Shown piece after piece: positions 44,141 through 54,096 of a DNA stretch of 64,000 nt. Below the pieces are notes generated by a model. It had not been told where the DNA came from and made no database searches. It saw nothing but the letters and a program-made list of their open reading frames with translations. The position numbers and the translations under genes are program-made. Source of the stretch: Notospermus geniculatus (taxonomy: Eukaryota; Nemertea; Pilidiophora; Heteronemertea; Lineidae); the NCBI GenBank assembly GCA_002633025.1, contig NMRB01000220.1, positions 292,480 to 356,479 on the forward strand, given 5' to 3'. Each line of letters starts with the position of its first letter. The first letter of the stretch is position 1.

Positions 44141-44278
44141 TGGTATTATCTAACCCGTAGCATCTAAGGGTGGTCTCGAGTTCCACCTGATTACCGGATA
44201 AGTTGACGGGTTTCTTAATTTGGGGGCTTTTTATGAATATCACCTTCGTCGCGACGGGGTTGTTAGCGGTCCGCAAGT

Positions 44279-44403
44279 CGCTAGGAGCTTGGTGAATAAG
44301 GACCCGTAACTTTACGAAGTGCGTATATTAATGTCCATTTGAGGGAAGGCTATTGTTCACCTATCAGCCTGACAAAGGATTTGCGTACCCTTAAAGTTAC
44401 GAA
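44279..44403. mobile_element. GGACCTTATTC-family MITE, degraded
   Basis: AGGAGCTTGGTGAATAAGGA then CCCGTAACTTTACGAAGTGC, and at the right end CCTTAAAGTTACGAATAAGG then TCC. Confidence 0.65.
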
Positions 44404-44959
44404 TAAGGTCCCTGATTCCTACATGCATTTGGCTAATTGTCCTTTGAGCTGGTACTAATATAAAGAAAGCCAAAGGCGGGCGATCCTTTATAATAAATGA
44501 CATCCCTAATCAAGTGAAATTACTGGACGTAATGAAGAGGGGTGATTGCAGTCTGATGTAGAACGATTGTCTTCTTTCATTAGTTCTCGGTAGTCGATGT
44601 TAACAAAACCCGATGCAGATAATGATCATGTTCCTTCAGGCCCGAACGTGGGCAGGTATCGTCTACCTCTGATCTTCTAAAACAAGTTGATATTAAAGCG
44701 AAAATGGGCTGAGGAGACTATCCGTTTTATTAACGAACCGAACTAAGTAACAAACACGAGGAAGTCCGTCGCATGAACAAGTAAAAGACCCCATCTAAAT
44801 GAGGAACACAAGTACAGTGGTAGATAGCTTCAGATGGCCTCTTTCATGCTTACCACGGTTATAGTGCTTTGGCTTCGGCCCTGATGGAAAAATCAAATAC
44901 AGACCTATAGGCCAGCACATCATTTTCTTTCTCCTAATTCCATCCATTTTCTCTTGCAG

Positions 44960-45161
44960 GCATTTATGTTTAGTCTTCAGCGAGGACCTTATCATGTGGA
45001 CTTCTTCCAGTGTGTTAACTTCAATTTCTACAAATTTGAATGGCAAGAGCAACTCTACTTCCTTGCCACGCTCCTCTTACTCTTCGTCATTCCACTCATG
45101 ATCATGATCACCTGTTACGCTCTCATTTTCTGTACGATATCAAGGAAATCCAGGGACTTCG
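44960..45161 (+). CDS. GnRH/corazonin/AKH-type receptor, exon 2 (ECL2, TM5)
   Basis: This encodes residues 220-286 plus the first base of codon 287. The acceptor is TCTCTTGCAG and the donor is CTTCG|GTAAGT. It begins AFMFSLQRGPYHVDF and continues FQCVNF, whose Cys237 pairs with Cys159 (family knowledge). TM5 follows as FLATLLLLFVIPLMIMITCY, with the family Pro, then CTISRKSRDF at the start of ICL3. The join PQ-AFMF is in phase 0 with exon 1 and reproduces the SxPQ-xxxF arrangement of GnRH, AKH and vasopressin receptors. The frame before the acceptor and past the donor is not receptor-like. Confidence 0.93.
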
Positions 45162-46105
45162 GTAAGTACATGTACCAAACAGGCGAACTGGCCGGTTAGG
45201 CCTTTGATACTATTTACCTATTGGGCTTCATCAAAGGCCATTGCATCAGGCCTGATTTTCTTGACCGATATCCGAGAATCATCGTCCTCATTCTCCTTCG
45301 CAGAGCTTATCACCGCCCTCGTACTGATATTACATATGTACCACTCCCAGTAAACCAAGATAAAAAACGTTGGGGCTATTTCACCTGCTCTTCGTATCTG
45401 CGACGTGGACAAGGATGACACCATCATCATAACCGCAATAAATCGTTCCTTCCAGCCACCTTTCCTCTCTCTCTGATTGTTCTCCATCAGTCAGTTATCT
45501 TACCGTGCTAATGGAGAGCGACTCGGCTTACGGCACTTGTGCCGCGCTGACCAATCAACCTCCAAGCACCTGTCGATAAACTCCACAGACTTAGCACCAA
45601 GATCCATCATCATTTCGTCGTGTTCTCCAGATTTGGAGTGACAAGGCAAACAAGCAGATAGTCTAATATCACGCCATGCGGAATTGTGCTGCGCCGTGGC
45701 TGTTCTCTTCAAGTGCAATGTACATGTATTTGGCATGAGTTGATTGGCGACGGACTGCAGTTCTGCAGCGAATATAAAAAAAGTAACAGAACAGCATTGG
45801 TCGGTCACATAGGTTACCCTCGAACCGGATATTCTTGACATATATACAGACCATGATTATGATGATTTCCCGATGTCATTACACTAGATAATACATCATT
45901 TTATACCGTCAACTCTAAAGTATCTCTAAATCCCTACTCGTCTTGATTATCCTTTCATAATTTTAACTTGCCAATGGCGCTTATAATTTCAAATACATCG
46001 TCTTCAGCTGACGGTATAATCGTAGATTAGCGTAGCTGGATAAAAACATGACCGAACACAGCGAATTGTTTTTTCCCCAGGGTTTTTGTTTGTTTCTCCT
46101 TCCAG
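45162..46105 (+). other. Intron 2 of the GnRH-type receptor (944 bp)
   Basis: Runs from GTAAGT at 45162 to CTCCTTCCAG at 46105, with phase 1 on both sides. No clear repeat or alternative exon is seen. Its position in ICL3 matches the second intron of vertebrate GnRH receptor genes. Confidence 0.85.
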
Positions 46106-46391
46106 AATCGGAAACGAATAGTACGGAGGATATGCTCCACGGAAAGGTCCGAAGCAAGTTACTCCACAAAGCCAAGACGAAGTCCCTGAAAATGACAGCA
46201 GTCATCGTTGCGGTGTTCGTCCTCTGTTGGTCACCATATTACATTGTTTATGCCGTCTATATATTCTTGAAGGACCGCCGAGATTTGACCGACCACCTAA
46301 CTTTGTATATATTCTCAGCTGGGATGTCCAACTCGGTCGTGAACCCGATTATTTACGGGGCATTCCACATGTGCCGAGCCAGAAAGAGAAG
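46106..46391 (+). CDS. GnRH/corazonin/AKH-type receptor, exon 3 (ICL3, TM6, TM7)
   Basis: This encodes the rest of codon 287 through two bases of codon 382. ICL3 is hydrophilic and basic (KVRSKLLHKAKTKSLKM), fitting G-protein contact. TM6 carries FVLCWSPYYIVY (CWSPYY at 327-332), the GnRH/AKH/vasopressin superfamily motif. TM7 ends SNSVVNPIIYGAF: NPxxY is kept and is followed by Gly (366-371), as in the GnRH/AKH/corazonin branch. The exon ends CRARKR before a consensus AG|GTCAGT donor. Oxytocin/vasopressin receptors are the nearest alternative, but they usually read NPWIY or NPxIYMxF without this Gly. Confidence 0.93.
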
Positions 46392-46995
46392 GTCAGTATC
46401 GTCCTTACTTCTACAAATCGTGATTTCTGATACTTCTTGATCGATCGGGCTAGTAGGTGAACGGTGACTGCATTCGGGAGAGCCTTGGGAGTATCCCACG
46501 TCCACGCCTACCATGGGGTTCGAGAACATGGATTGGCATGGGTGTCCTCTTCTTTAAGCCTGGAGACTCGCGCCATGCACATACATGTACATAATAATGC
46601 GCTAAAGCTTGTTGGGTCCGCTTTACTCACAAGTCGTCATCAAAGGCCTCCACTGTGAGATGAGTCTATGGGCGAGCCACGAATGACTGGAAGGTCTACC
46701 AAAGACCTCAGCCGTGCTGGCATTGACTCCACGGTTGTGGATCAGCCACACCCACGATTCCCCAGAAAAAAATACCCCCCGCCTGCGACCAGACTAGGTG
46801 GTTGGTGTCTGCGGGGATTTCTATGTTCGCACTGCCTCAATGCCTCTCCCCTTTGTGGCTGATCCATCATATCAACAAGTATACGCGTAATCCACTAAGG
46901 TTGCCAATATCTTCCAGCCCAATTCTCCCGACTCGGCGATTTCTCGTGAGAACAGATGGAATTGCTGCCAGTTGATTATTGTCGGGACAACTTAT

Positions 46996-47943
46996 TAAGG
47001 GCAATCACATAAAAAATGAGTGTAACACCTTGTTGTAGATCAACTGTTTATTGGTCCGAGGACCCGATACAAGCTTTCGACACTTACTGTGTCTTCATCA
47101 GGTATGAAAACTTATGGAGAGGGCAAGCTATATACAGAGTAGCACATGTAAATATGAGGATTGACAAGAGGGTTTAATAACAAGCGAGTTCAAAAGAGGT
47201 GTAAGCTGAGGAGATTGTTGTAATCACAAGTATAATCAGAAGTTGTAGTGCGACAGGAATCCACTGTCTCGGTTAAGTCCGTTATTTAAACAGTCAAATT
47301 TGTCAATAAGTTTCTGTTCACAGATACGCCTTTGTGTTGTTTTAGGCAATTGTCCTTTGAGAACTGTGACTCTAAGGTCAGTTGTGGAGTGTCCAGGCTT
47401 ATTGAAGTGTTCACCAATGGGAAGGTAGTGGTTGTTGTTTCTGATGGTTTGTCTGAAACAACAACCACTACCTTCCCATTGGTGAACACTTCAATAAGCC
47501 TGGACACTCCACAACTGACCTTAGAGTCACAGTTCTCAAAGGACAATTGCCTAAAACAACACAAAGGCGTATCTGTGAACAGAAACTTATTGACAAATTT
47601 GACTGTTTAAATAACGGACTTAACCGAGACAGTGGATTCCTGTCGCACTACAACTTCTGATTATACTTGTGATTACAACAATCTCCTCAGCTTACACCTC
47701 TTTTGAACTCGCTTGTTATTAAACCCTCTTGTTAATCCTCATATTTACATGTGCTACTCTGTATATAGCTTGCCCTCTCCATAAGTTTTCATACCTGATG
47801 AAGACACAGTAAGTGTCGAAAGCTTGTATCGGGTCCTCGGACCAATAAACAGTTGATCTACAACAAGGTGTTACACTCATTTTTTACGTATTTCTACAAT
47901 TAGATCAACACGGCAACCTACCAACTATCTAAGGGCAATCACA
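46996..47943. mobile_element. Penelope-like retroelement 3' end as a 0.9 kb palindrome with 14 bp target duplication
   Basis: The arms 47011-47441 and 47455-47886 are near-perfect mirrors around a 13 bp spacer. An exact 14 bp direct repeat TAAGGGCAATCACA (46996-47009 and 47930-47943) flanks the insertion. Each arm, read outward from the centre, encodes the C-terminal part of a PLE GIY-YIG-type endonuclease region: NNNHYLPIGEHFNKPGHS, TDLRVTVLKG, RRICEQKLIDKFDCLNNGLN, then a stop (right arm about 47455-47659, plus; left arm mirrored on minus). Past the stop comes a ~230 bp 3' region with CCTGATGAAGACACAG-TAAGTGTCGAAAGC. Reverse transcriptase is absent, so both arms are 5'-truncated to the same point. 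The right end carries about 40 bp of extra tail. Confidence 0.85.
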
Positions 47944-48217
47944 CGTAAACATCACAAATGATGACTAAGTGCATGGACATGGTTCCGGCCCGGGGTATTG
48001 TTGACTTGGCAGAATTGATTTCATCTCACTATTTTTTGGAGGCAAAGAGATGGATGGTGTGATAGCCCTACAATGCTTTCTGGGGAAACGTGCTTTCCTT
48101 GACGACAGCCTTTCAGGCTTACATATATGTGTGATTTCCCCAAGTTAAATTACGGTATACATGCACTTGCATCCAGCCTACACATTAACCTATACAATGC
48201 GGAGGGCAAGCAAGCCA

Positions 48218-48347
48218 ATAGGGAGTTTTCGCAAAGCCCCCGAAACGCCAACGCGAAAGGCCAAACCCATTGTTCGATGCCACGAAGAGAGCACCGAACA
48301 AAAGGATAGACGTTCGCGTTGGCGTTTCGGGGGCCTTGCGAAAACTA
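48218..48347. mobile_element. Palindromic MITE (AATAGGGAGTTTTCGC family), copy 2
   Basis: Near-identical to 13975-14106: AGTTTTCGCAAAGCCCCCGA then AACGCCAACGCG, spacer GTTCGATGCCACGAAGAG, mirrored right arm ending CTTGCGAAAACT. High similarity between the copies suggests recent activity. Confidence 0.8.
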
Positions 48348-51300
48348 TTATTTCTGAACTGCGCGCACACTGTGCATTCAATTCATGTACACACCGAAGT
48401 GTAAACAAAGCAACCCCCAATCCTCCATACATGTAAATATTCTTATACAACACATGGCTGACTAACAATCCACCACCCATTGCATCACCAAACATTCTTT
48501 ATAACAAGTTAAAAACCCGATCTTACGTCATACTTGGTCATCTCAATCCACATGCGTTCTTCAATCACGGTGGCACATCGGGGTCACAATAAATACACAA
48601 AACATCATACAGATATTTGCTCGTTCACTCTTGAGCCCGAGGTTGAATGTGTGACTCTCGCAGAGATTTTTGGCCAATCAAAATCCTCGCATAATTAGGC
48701 GACCTCTGAAAAAGCATCGACTACCGAAAAAGCCATACTAAACGCGAAAACAATCGTCATTCAATCGTCAATCAACGGGACCCAACTAGACATAAAAAAA
48801 CACATGCCACATCATTATCTTGAGATACGCTAATGCTTTAGTGGCGAAAATCGCGTTAAAAGCTCAAATTGGGCCCAATAATGGTCACTTAGGTCCACTT
48901 GAACAAAAAAGTGTAGGGGTACCGGCACTCCATTTAATTTATATCAGATGCCGCTCCGTGGATCAATCCGAGGCAAGAACTTCCGCCATTACCCTATATT
49001 TAGGGATTTGAATCTTATGACACCCATATTGGTTTCTTAATGCTGAGGCGGTGATTTTATCGAAATTTGAAATCGCCCCTGCCAGCTTATCATTCAGAGC
49101 AAGTCTAAAAACGGAATTCTCCAGCCTCGCGGCACCGATGATAACCCTGTCAGTATCATTCGTATTCCGATACGTTCACGATCGTGTTATCGAAATTGTC
49201 AGTGGATTCTTAATGAATTTTGTTCATCGATCGGCGAAAATGCACTCTGAAGATGCAAAGGATATCGTTTGGAAAATGCTACTGCTAATGCATGCAACCG
49301 TGTTGCAACCTGATCACTTCTTACCAAGGATTAAATTTATCTAATAATCAGTGAATTCCTGTGTGAGTTATAACTTTTCCAAAAGCTTCGAATGTCGTAA
49401 CACCGGTTGCGTTGACTTGTCGTTCCTTTACCGACAAGAGAGGGAGATAGTGTATCATCATTGAAAGCGATCATCTCATTTCCTTGTTTTATAGTCCTAT
49501 AATATTATATTTACACAGAAAATGGTGACGTGCAGTGCAGTCGTTGTGCATGTGACCTAAACTTCCACGTTCAATGATTTTCACAGTAGAGCTTCTGAAA
49601 AAGAAATTATGGTTGCTGAACTCACTCTTGTGAGCAAATGACAGAATCATATACGTCTCCGACCGGTTAACTATTTTCTTGACTAGACAAAAATTATAAT
49701 TCCAACTTGAGGTCGGAAATGTTATTCACTAGTAGTAATTCTAAACGAGTTTGAAAAGATGGGAAAATTAGATTTGTCCCTATTTTTTATTTAATCAACG
49801 TTGCCTGCTACCTTTATGTCAGTTTTTTTCATGCATCAAAACTTAATTTCATTAGGGTGTCACCAAATGGAAAGAAAATGTAATAACACTTTCAGCGTCT
49901 CATGCTCATTGCCTGGGGCGACTTGGGTGATGAAGCGAAATGGATATCACGAATTTCTCCCCTTCTAATATCCGTCTCCCTCATTAGGGAGGAAGCGAAA
50001 CGTAGGGTTTACGTACATGTACATACTTGTACATGTAATGGTTACAGCCAGCTACATGTATACATATATGAATATGGTGATATTCTGTTATCCGCGGTTT
50101 AATTATCTATGAACCACATATCGGATTACGTACTTGGATGTTCTCTGACCTTGATTATAGCACCCCGCCTTCCATCTAGACGTATCAAGCATACGGTCAC
50201 TTCGCCCTTCGACTGCGCTCTCTCCATGGAGAACGCGCTTGCCAGGGCTAGGTACCATCTTTCTGTTGATAATCGCCTCAGTGGGCGAGTTTGATTTGTG
50301 CCTCGCGCTAAGTCATCAGGAAATTCAGAAGCTTATATGCAATCAAGGTATATATAGCACGGCATCACTGACGGGAATATATATAGTCTTGAAGAGACAG
50401 AGACACAATGAAAAAAAGAATTTCGCGAAATTGGAATTTGGAATTTCGCATGGGGCTTCTGGGCTTTCGTAGTGACACGATCACTTGAAAGTGCCATTTA
50501 CGTGTGTGGGCACAGCTTAAAGAGTGCTCTTCGGAATGTTCCCTGTAATTGGTCCATAAGGTTATACCAACCTTCCGTGTAGTTGGTTCATCCATCCTAA
50601 TTGAAGACGGCGTTAACCACCATAGACAGTTAACGCTTACATTATTGGCAAGGGGCTGTTGGCTCCGTTTCTTTCGGCAGATCGGTTTTTTTACGCCGAC
50701 AAATTAGATCTCGCGGGGTCTCGGCTCGGGAACAAGATTTAGTATTGAATATTGAAAACCCTGTTTCCGTCACGGCTAGTATAATTACTCTCGATATCAA
50801 TTAAATTGGCTACTTAGTGCCAAGGTGTACCGGGTACCCTATATGGTAGGATTCGTTTGCCGATACCTCCATAAACATCTGCCGTCGCTAAGGTGAACGG
50901 TTGTATTCAGGCCATCGTTGTGCAATCAGAAAGGCCTCATGAGGCCATTCTGTGACCTATAGAATAATATGAAACCTCTTGGGTTTCCTGCTTGGCCGAT
51001 AACATCGGTGGAAATGCCCCGAAACTCAGGAAATGTATGCAAGTGGCTACATGTTGTATTTGTTCTGGGTCCTTTATTCCAGGTGAGAAATTTACGAAGC
51101 ATCGAGTATCGAACATTCCGTTCTCCTCGGCGGTTCCTATCTTCCACCGCATTTTCTGACTAAATTTTGGGACAGAATTGGAAATTCAGTCCATATCGTC
51201 GAAATTTCTGAGGCTTGTTTCACAGACGTGCGTGAAAAGCTAAACGAATCCATTAGAAACTTGTCGTTATGCGAGTTCAGCGGTAAAAAAGGACTATCGG

Positions 51301-52375
51301 CTGTGTTTTGTTATATCCTGTAGAGATAACGAAGGAAGTACAGACAGGATGTCAGTGCGCCTGTCAAGCGAGGGATATACGCCCTGCCTTTGATCCCATC
51401 ACGATAACCGTTGAGAGTATGAGCGCCCTTCTAGGGCAACACATTATCTCATTATAAAGAAAGCAGGTTCTGTAGCGTAGTAAAGAAGGGAAACCCTTCG
51501 CTCAGTTCCTGAACGTCGGTGTAAACGATAAATTGTTCTATAGCCGATCTGCCTTTGGGTGAACGGATTTCAATTCAATGAAACCATTTCAAGTTCCAAA
51601 TGTTATTTAAGTCCATGAACGCAGTGCGATTCACTTTGACACATCGCACACTATCTGATGATTTCCTTTCGCCAGTATTATGAATATGATATACATGTAA
51701 TCACTTATAGGGATTTTCAGCCCACGTGAACAAAAAAAAACAAAAATCGCGATCTATTTTCGGCGGTATATCTGCACTATCTTTCCTTATTCCGACAGGC
51801 CGGGAAGACCCTCATCTAATAAAGCAAACTCTCACAAGCAGTTGTATCAATCTTAGGTTAATCTTCCACTAATGAGGTTGCCACAGGGGCAAAGTTAGGG
51901 TGATTACGACCACAACAGAGCCATGTAAAATTAGCACGGTGTTTACCAAACCTATGGCTCAGGGCAGATCATGGTTTCTGATTTTAGGGATATTGGAAAG
52001 TTAGCTACAAGTGCTTCGAGCGGAAGGCTTCTAATCATACACATCCTTAGAGGTGAGACAAGCCTGTCTGAAAGGGTTGATCCGTATATTAGGGAGAACT
52101 CACTAGCTGGTCCCTATTCGCAACAGTTAGTATTAGCTTGGAGGAATTATACTTTAATTCCTCCAAGGTGTCAGGCAGTATTACATGTACCAAAAATATC
52201 TAAAAAATAGATATTTTTGGCATTACCCAATTCATGGGATGTGTCAGCTGGATGAAGCCTATCAACTCACATACTCAGATGCCTCAATCACCAAAAATTC
52301 AGTCTCGCTGATACATACATGTATTTGCCATCAGGCATAATACATGTACTTCACTCTAAGGCTTCCCGGCTTTAC

Positions 52376-52858
52376 ACAGAAGTATACGGTATACGAAAAC
52401 GCCGGTTAACATTGTTAACGGGCGTTTTCGTATACCGTATACTTCTCATGTTAGGCTTCCTTTAGCCTACATAGAAGTAGGCCTACGCGGTATACGAAAA
52501 CGCCAGTTAAGAAAGGCTTCCTGAGGATTCACGACCGTGAAGCCATTGTTAAACGGCGTTTTCGTATACCGTATACTTCTATGTAATAGGGGCCTTAGGC
52601 TTCATTTACATAGAAGTATACGGTATACGAAAACGCCGTTTAACAATGCCTTCACGGTCGTGAATCCACTTGAAGCCTTTGTTAACCGGTGTTTTCGTAT
52701 ACCGTATACTTCTATGTAACAGCGGCCTAAGGCTTCATTTACATTGAAGTATACGGTATACGAAAACGCCGGTTAACAATGGCTTCATGGTCGTGAATCC
52801 TCGGAATGTTTTTGTTAACCGGTGTTTTTGTATACCGAATACTTCCATGTAAAGGAAG
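52376..52858. repeat. Array of four tandem large palindromes (AGTATACGGTATACG units)
   Basis: The basic palindrome is TACATAGAAGTATACGGTAT then ACGAAAACGCCGGTTAAC, a centre with TTCACGGTCGTGAATCC in the longer units, and the mirror GTTAACxGGCGTTTTCGTAT then ACCGTATACTTCTATGTA. Four such palindromes follow head to tail, separated by GGCTTCATT/AGGCCTAAGG-type spacers. The first has lost most of its centre; the third and fourth are full. This is a foldback element amplified in tandem. Confidence 0.8.
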
Positions 52859-53664
52859 CCTTAAGGAAGCCTATAGAGAATATACACAGTTCGGCCGGGA
52901 AACAGTCCGGGAACTTTTGCCCCGGGAGAGTCACACCTCTGTGTACATATATTGTCGCCATTTGTTGAACGGCTCAGCCAGAATACCAGCAAATTATTTC
53001 ATGGGTCTTCGAGGGCACAATGTGTAATAAATTGTGTAAAATATCTATTTACAGACCAGTAATGTATCCACAGCTGCTTAATGTACTGATGAAGGTTGTT
53101 GTGCAGCCGTGGATGCACACGAGAAACAGGGATTGTATATATGGTATGGTTGATTCAGAATTTGTAAAAAATTACACTCAACACGACAGACCCAATGCGT
53201 CCAAAAACTGGATGGAACACGGTACTCAAATAAAACGCTGGTAATGTGACTGTTTCAAAGCTGCATTCAGTAAGCCAAAACACTAATTTCCCGACCGCCA
53301 AATCTGATCCTGAAAATACATCACCATTTTAGGCTCTGTGTACATTCGTATTTTTCTGATTTCGAGCCATGCAGTACGAAATTCGTTGACATTTTGCGTC
53401 ATATTTGACCGGATGTTTTTACGTTCATTACTTTTGGACCCGTTGAGTTTGAATATAACACATTAACACATTGCACGACTGCACGCTGGCACAAACACCT
53501 TTTCGTCTGCATCGTGGAATATGCATTGGTACATGTATAGTACGAGTAGCTATATGTAGGTCTTGGCCAAAGAAGTCCCGCGTTTGCCACGCAGTGGCGA
53601 TCATCAGCCGAATCAAAACACTTTGTCCACAAAAATTATACGATTTCGCCCCAATATACTGTAG

Positions 53665-54096
53665 CTGTGGTTACATTTACATAAATTCCCGTGCTTACCC
53701 AGGGGATTTTGAGGTTACACCTATAAATCGCCGAGTCGAACTGGACCCGTGTCTGAAATCTCCGTGCTTATTAGCCCCAGCGAGCTCGAAGGGGCTACGC
53801 CGAGGCTATTTTAGACACGGGTATTTTATGTGCCCCGTGTCTGCCTGTAGTACCGAGAACCCCGACAGACGGCGATGCAAATCGATGAGTCATGCGCATG
53901 CGTATAGGCAATTTCATGCCTCCAGTCGCCACTTGATTATGGAGAGTTGCCTACATGCAGTGCCCCTATCGCCAGGTTACGGAACTTATTACCAATCGCG
54001 TTTTAAGAAGTGTGTCAACGCCGTGTTTTTTCTGGTTCGGAAAAAAAACCCGAGTCTGAAAAAGCAAGGGGATTTTAGATAGGTGCAACCAGGGCA
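53665..54096. mobile_element. TIR element (GGTTACACCTAT family), copy 2
   Basis: The left end is TGTGGTTACATTTACATAAA then TTCCCGTGCTTACCC. The right end is AAAGCAAGGGGATTTTAGAT then AGGTGCAACCAGGGC, the mirror of the left end of 23291-23734. Internal GTGTCTGAAATC / GACACGGGTATTTTATG and the GCCTACATGCAGTGCCCC segment also match that copy. The long plus frame through it is not conserved and is rejected as coding. Confidence 0.65.

Larger units (their letters stand above)
42917..44600. repeat. Direct duplication of ~190 bp flanking a tandem array
   Basis: 42931-43123 and 44411-44600 share long runs such as TCAAGTGAAATTACTGGACG then TAATGAAGAGGGGTGATTGC. Copy 1 is flanked by an exact 18 bp direct repeat, ATGTCTGCCCAGATCCTG, at 42917-42934 and 43121-43138. 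Between the copies lies the tandem array at 43430-44140 and a GGACCTTATTC-family MITE. Confidence 0.65.
29134..44959 (+). other. Intron 1 of the GnRH-type receptor (15.8 kb)
   Basis: Runs from GTAAGT at 29134 to CTCTTGCAG at 44959. It contains a 53 bp minisatellite with two MITEs (29.7-30.6 kb), nested MITEs and a PLE tail (32.3-33.3 kb), an IR at 34.95 kb, MITEs at 40.6-40.9 kb and a duplicated/tandem block at 42.9-44.6 kb. In the remaining stretches (30.65-32.29, 33.27-34.94, 35.06-40.58 and 40.95-42.9 kb) I found no supported gene or clear repeat. Confidence 0.8.

Noticed and set aside
46392-46440. Short tail encoded by read-through of exon 3
   Set aside because: A consensus donor at 46392 and a phase-matched acceptor at 59619 favour splicing to exon 4. 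An alternative short-tail isoform cannot be ruled out without transcripts.
47080-47140. Calling an active hammerhead ribozyme as an ncRNA feature
   Set aside because: The core words fit, but an extra base precedes stem II and no convincing stem III with a UH cleavage site was found; kept as a hypothesis only.
47286-47610. Twin identical 92-residue frames beginning MCCFRQLSFENC
   Set aside because: They are antisense to the PLE coding end; the sense frame gives the recognisable GIY-YIG-type C-terminus, so these are shadows.
53471-54082. 203-residue plus-strand frame
   Set aside because: It runs through the GGTTACACCT-family TIR element; the related copy at 23.3 kb does not keep the frame, and no domain is recognisable.
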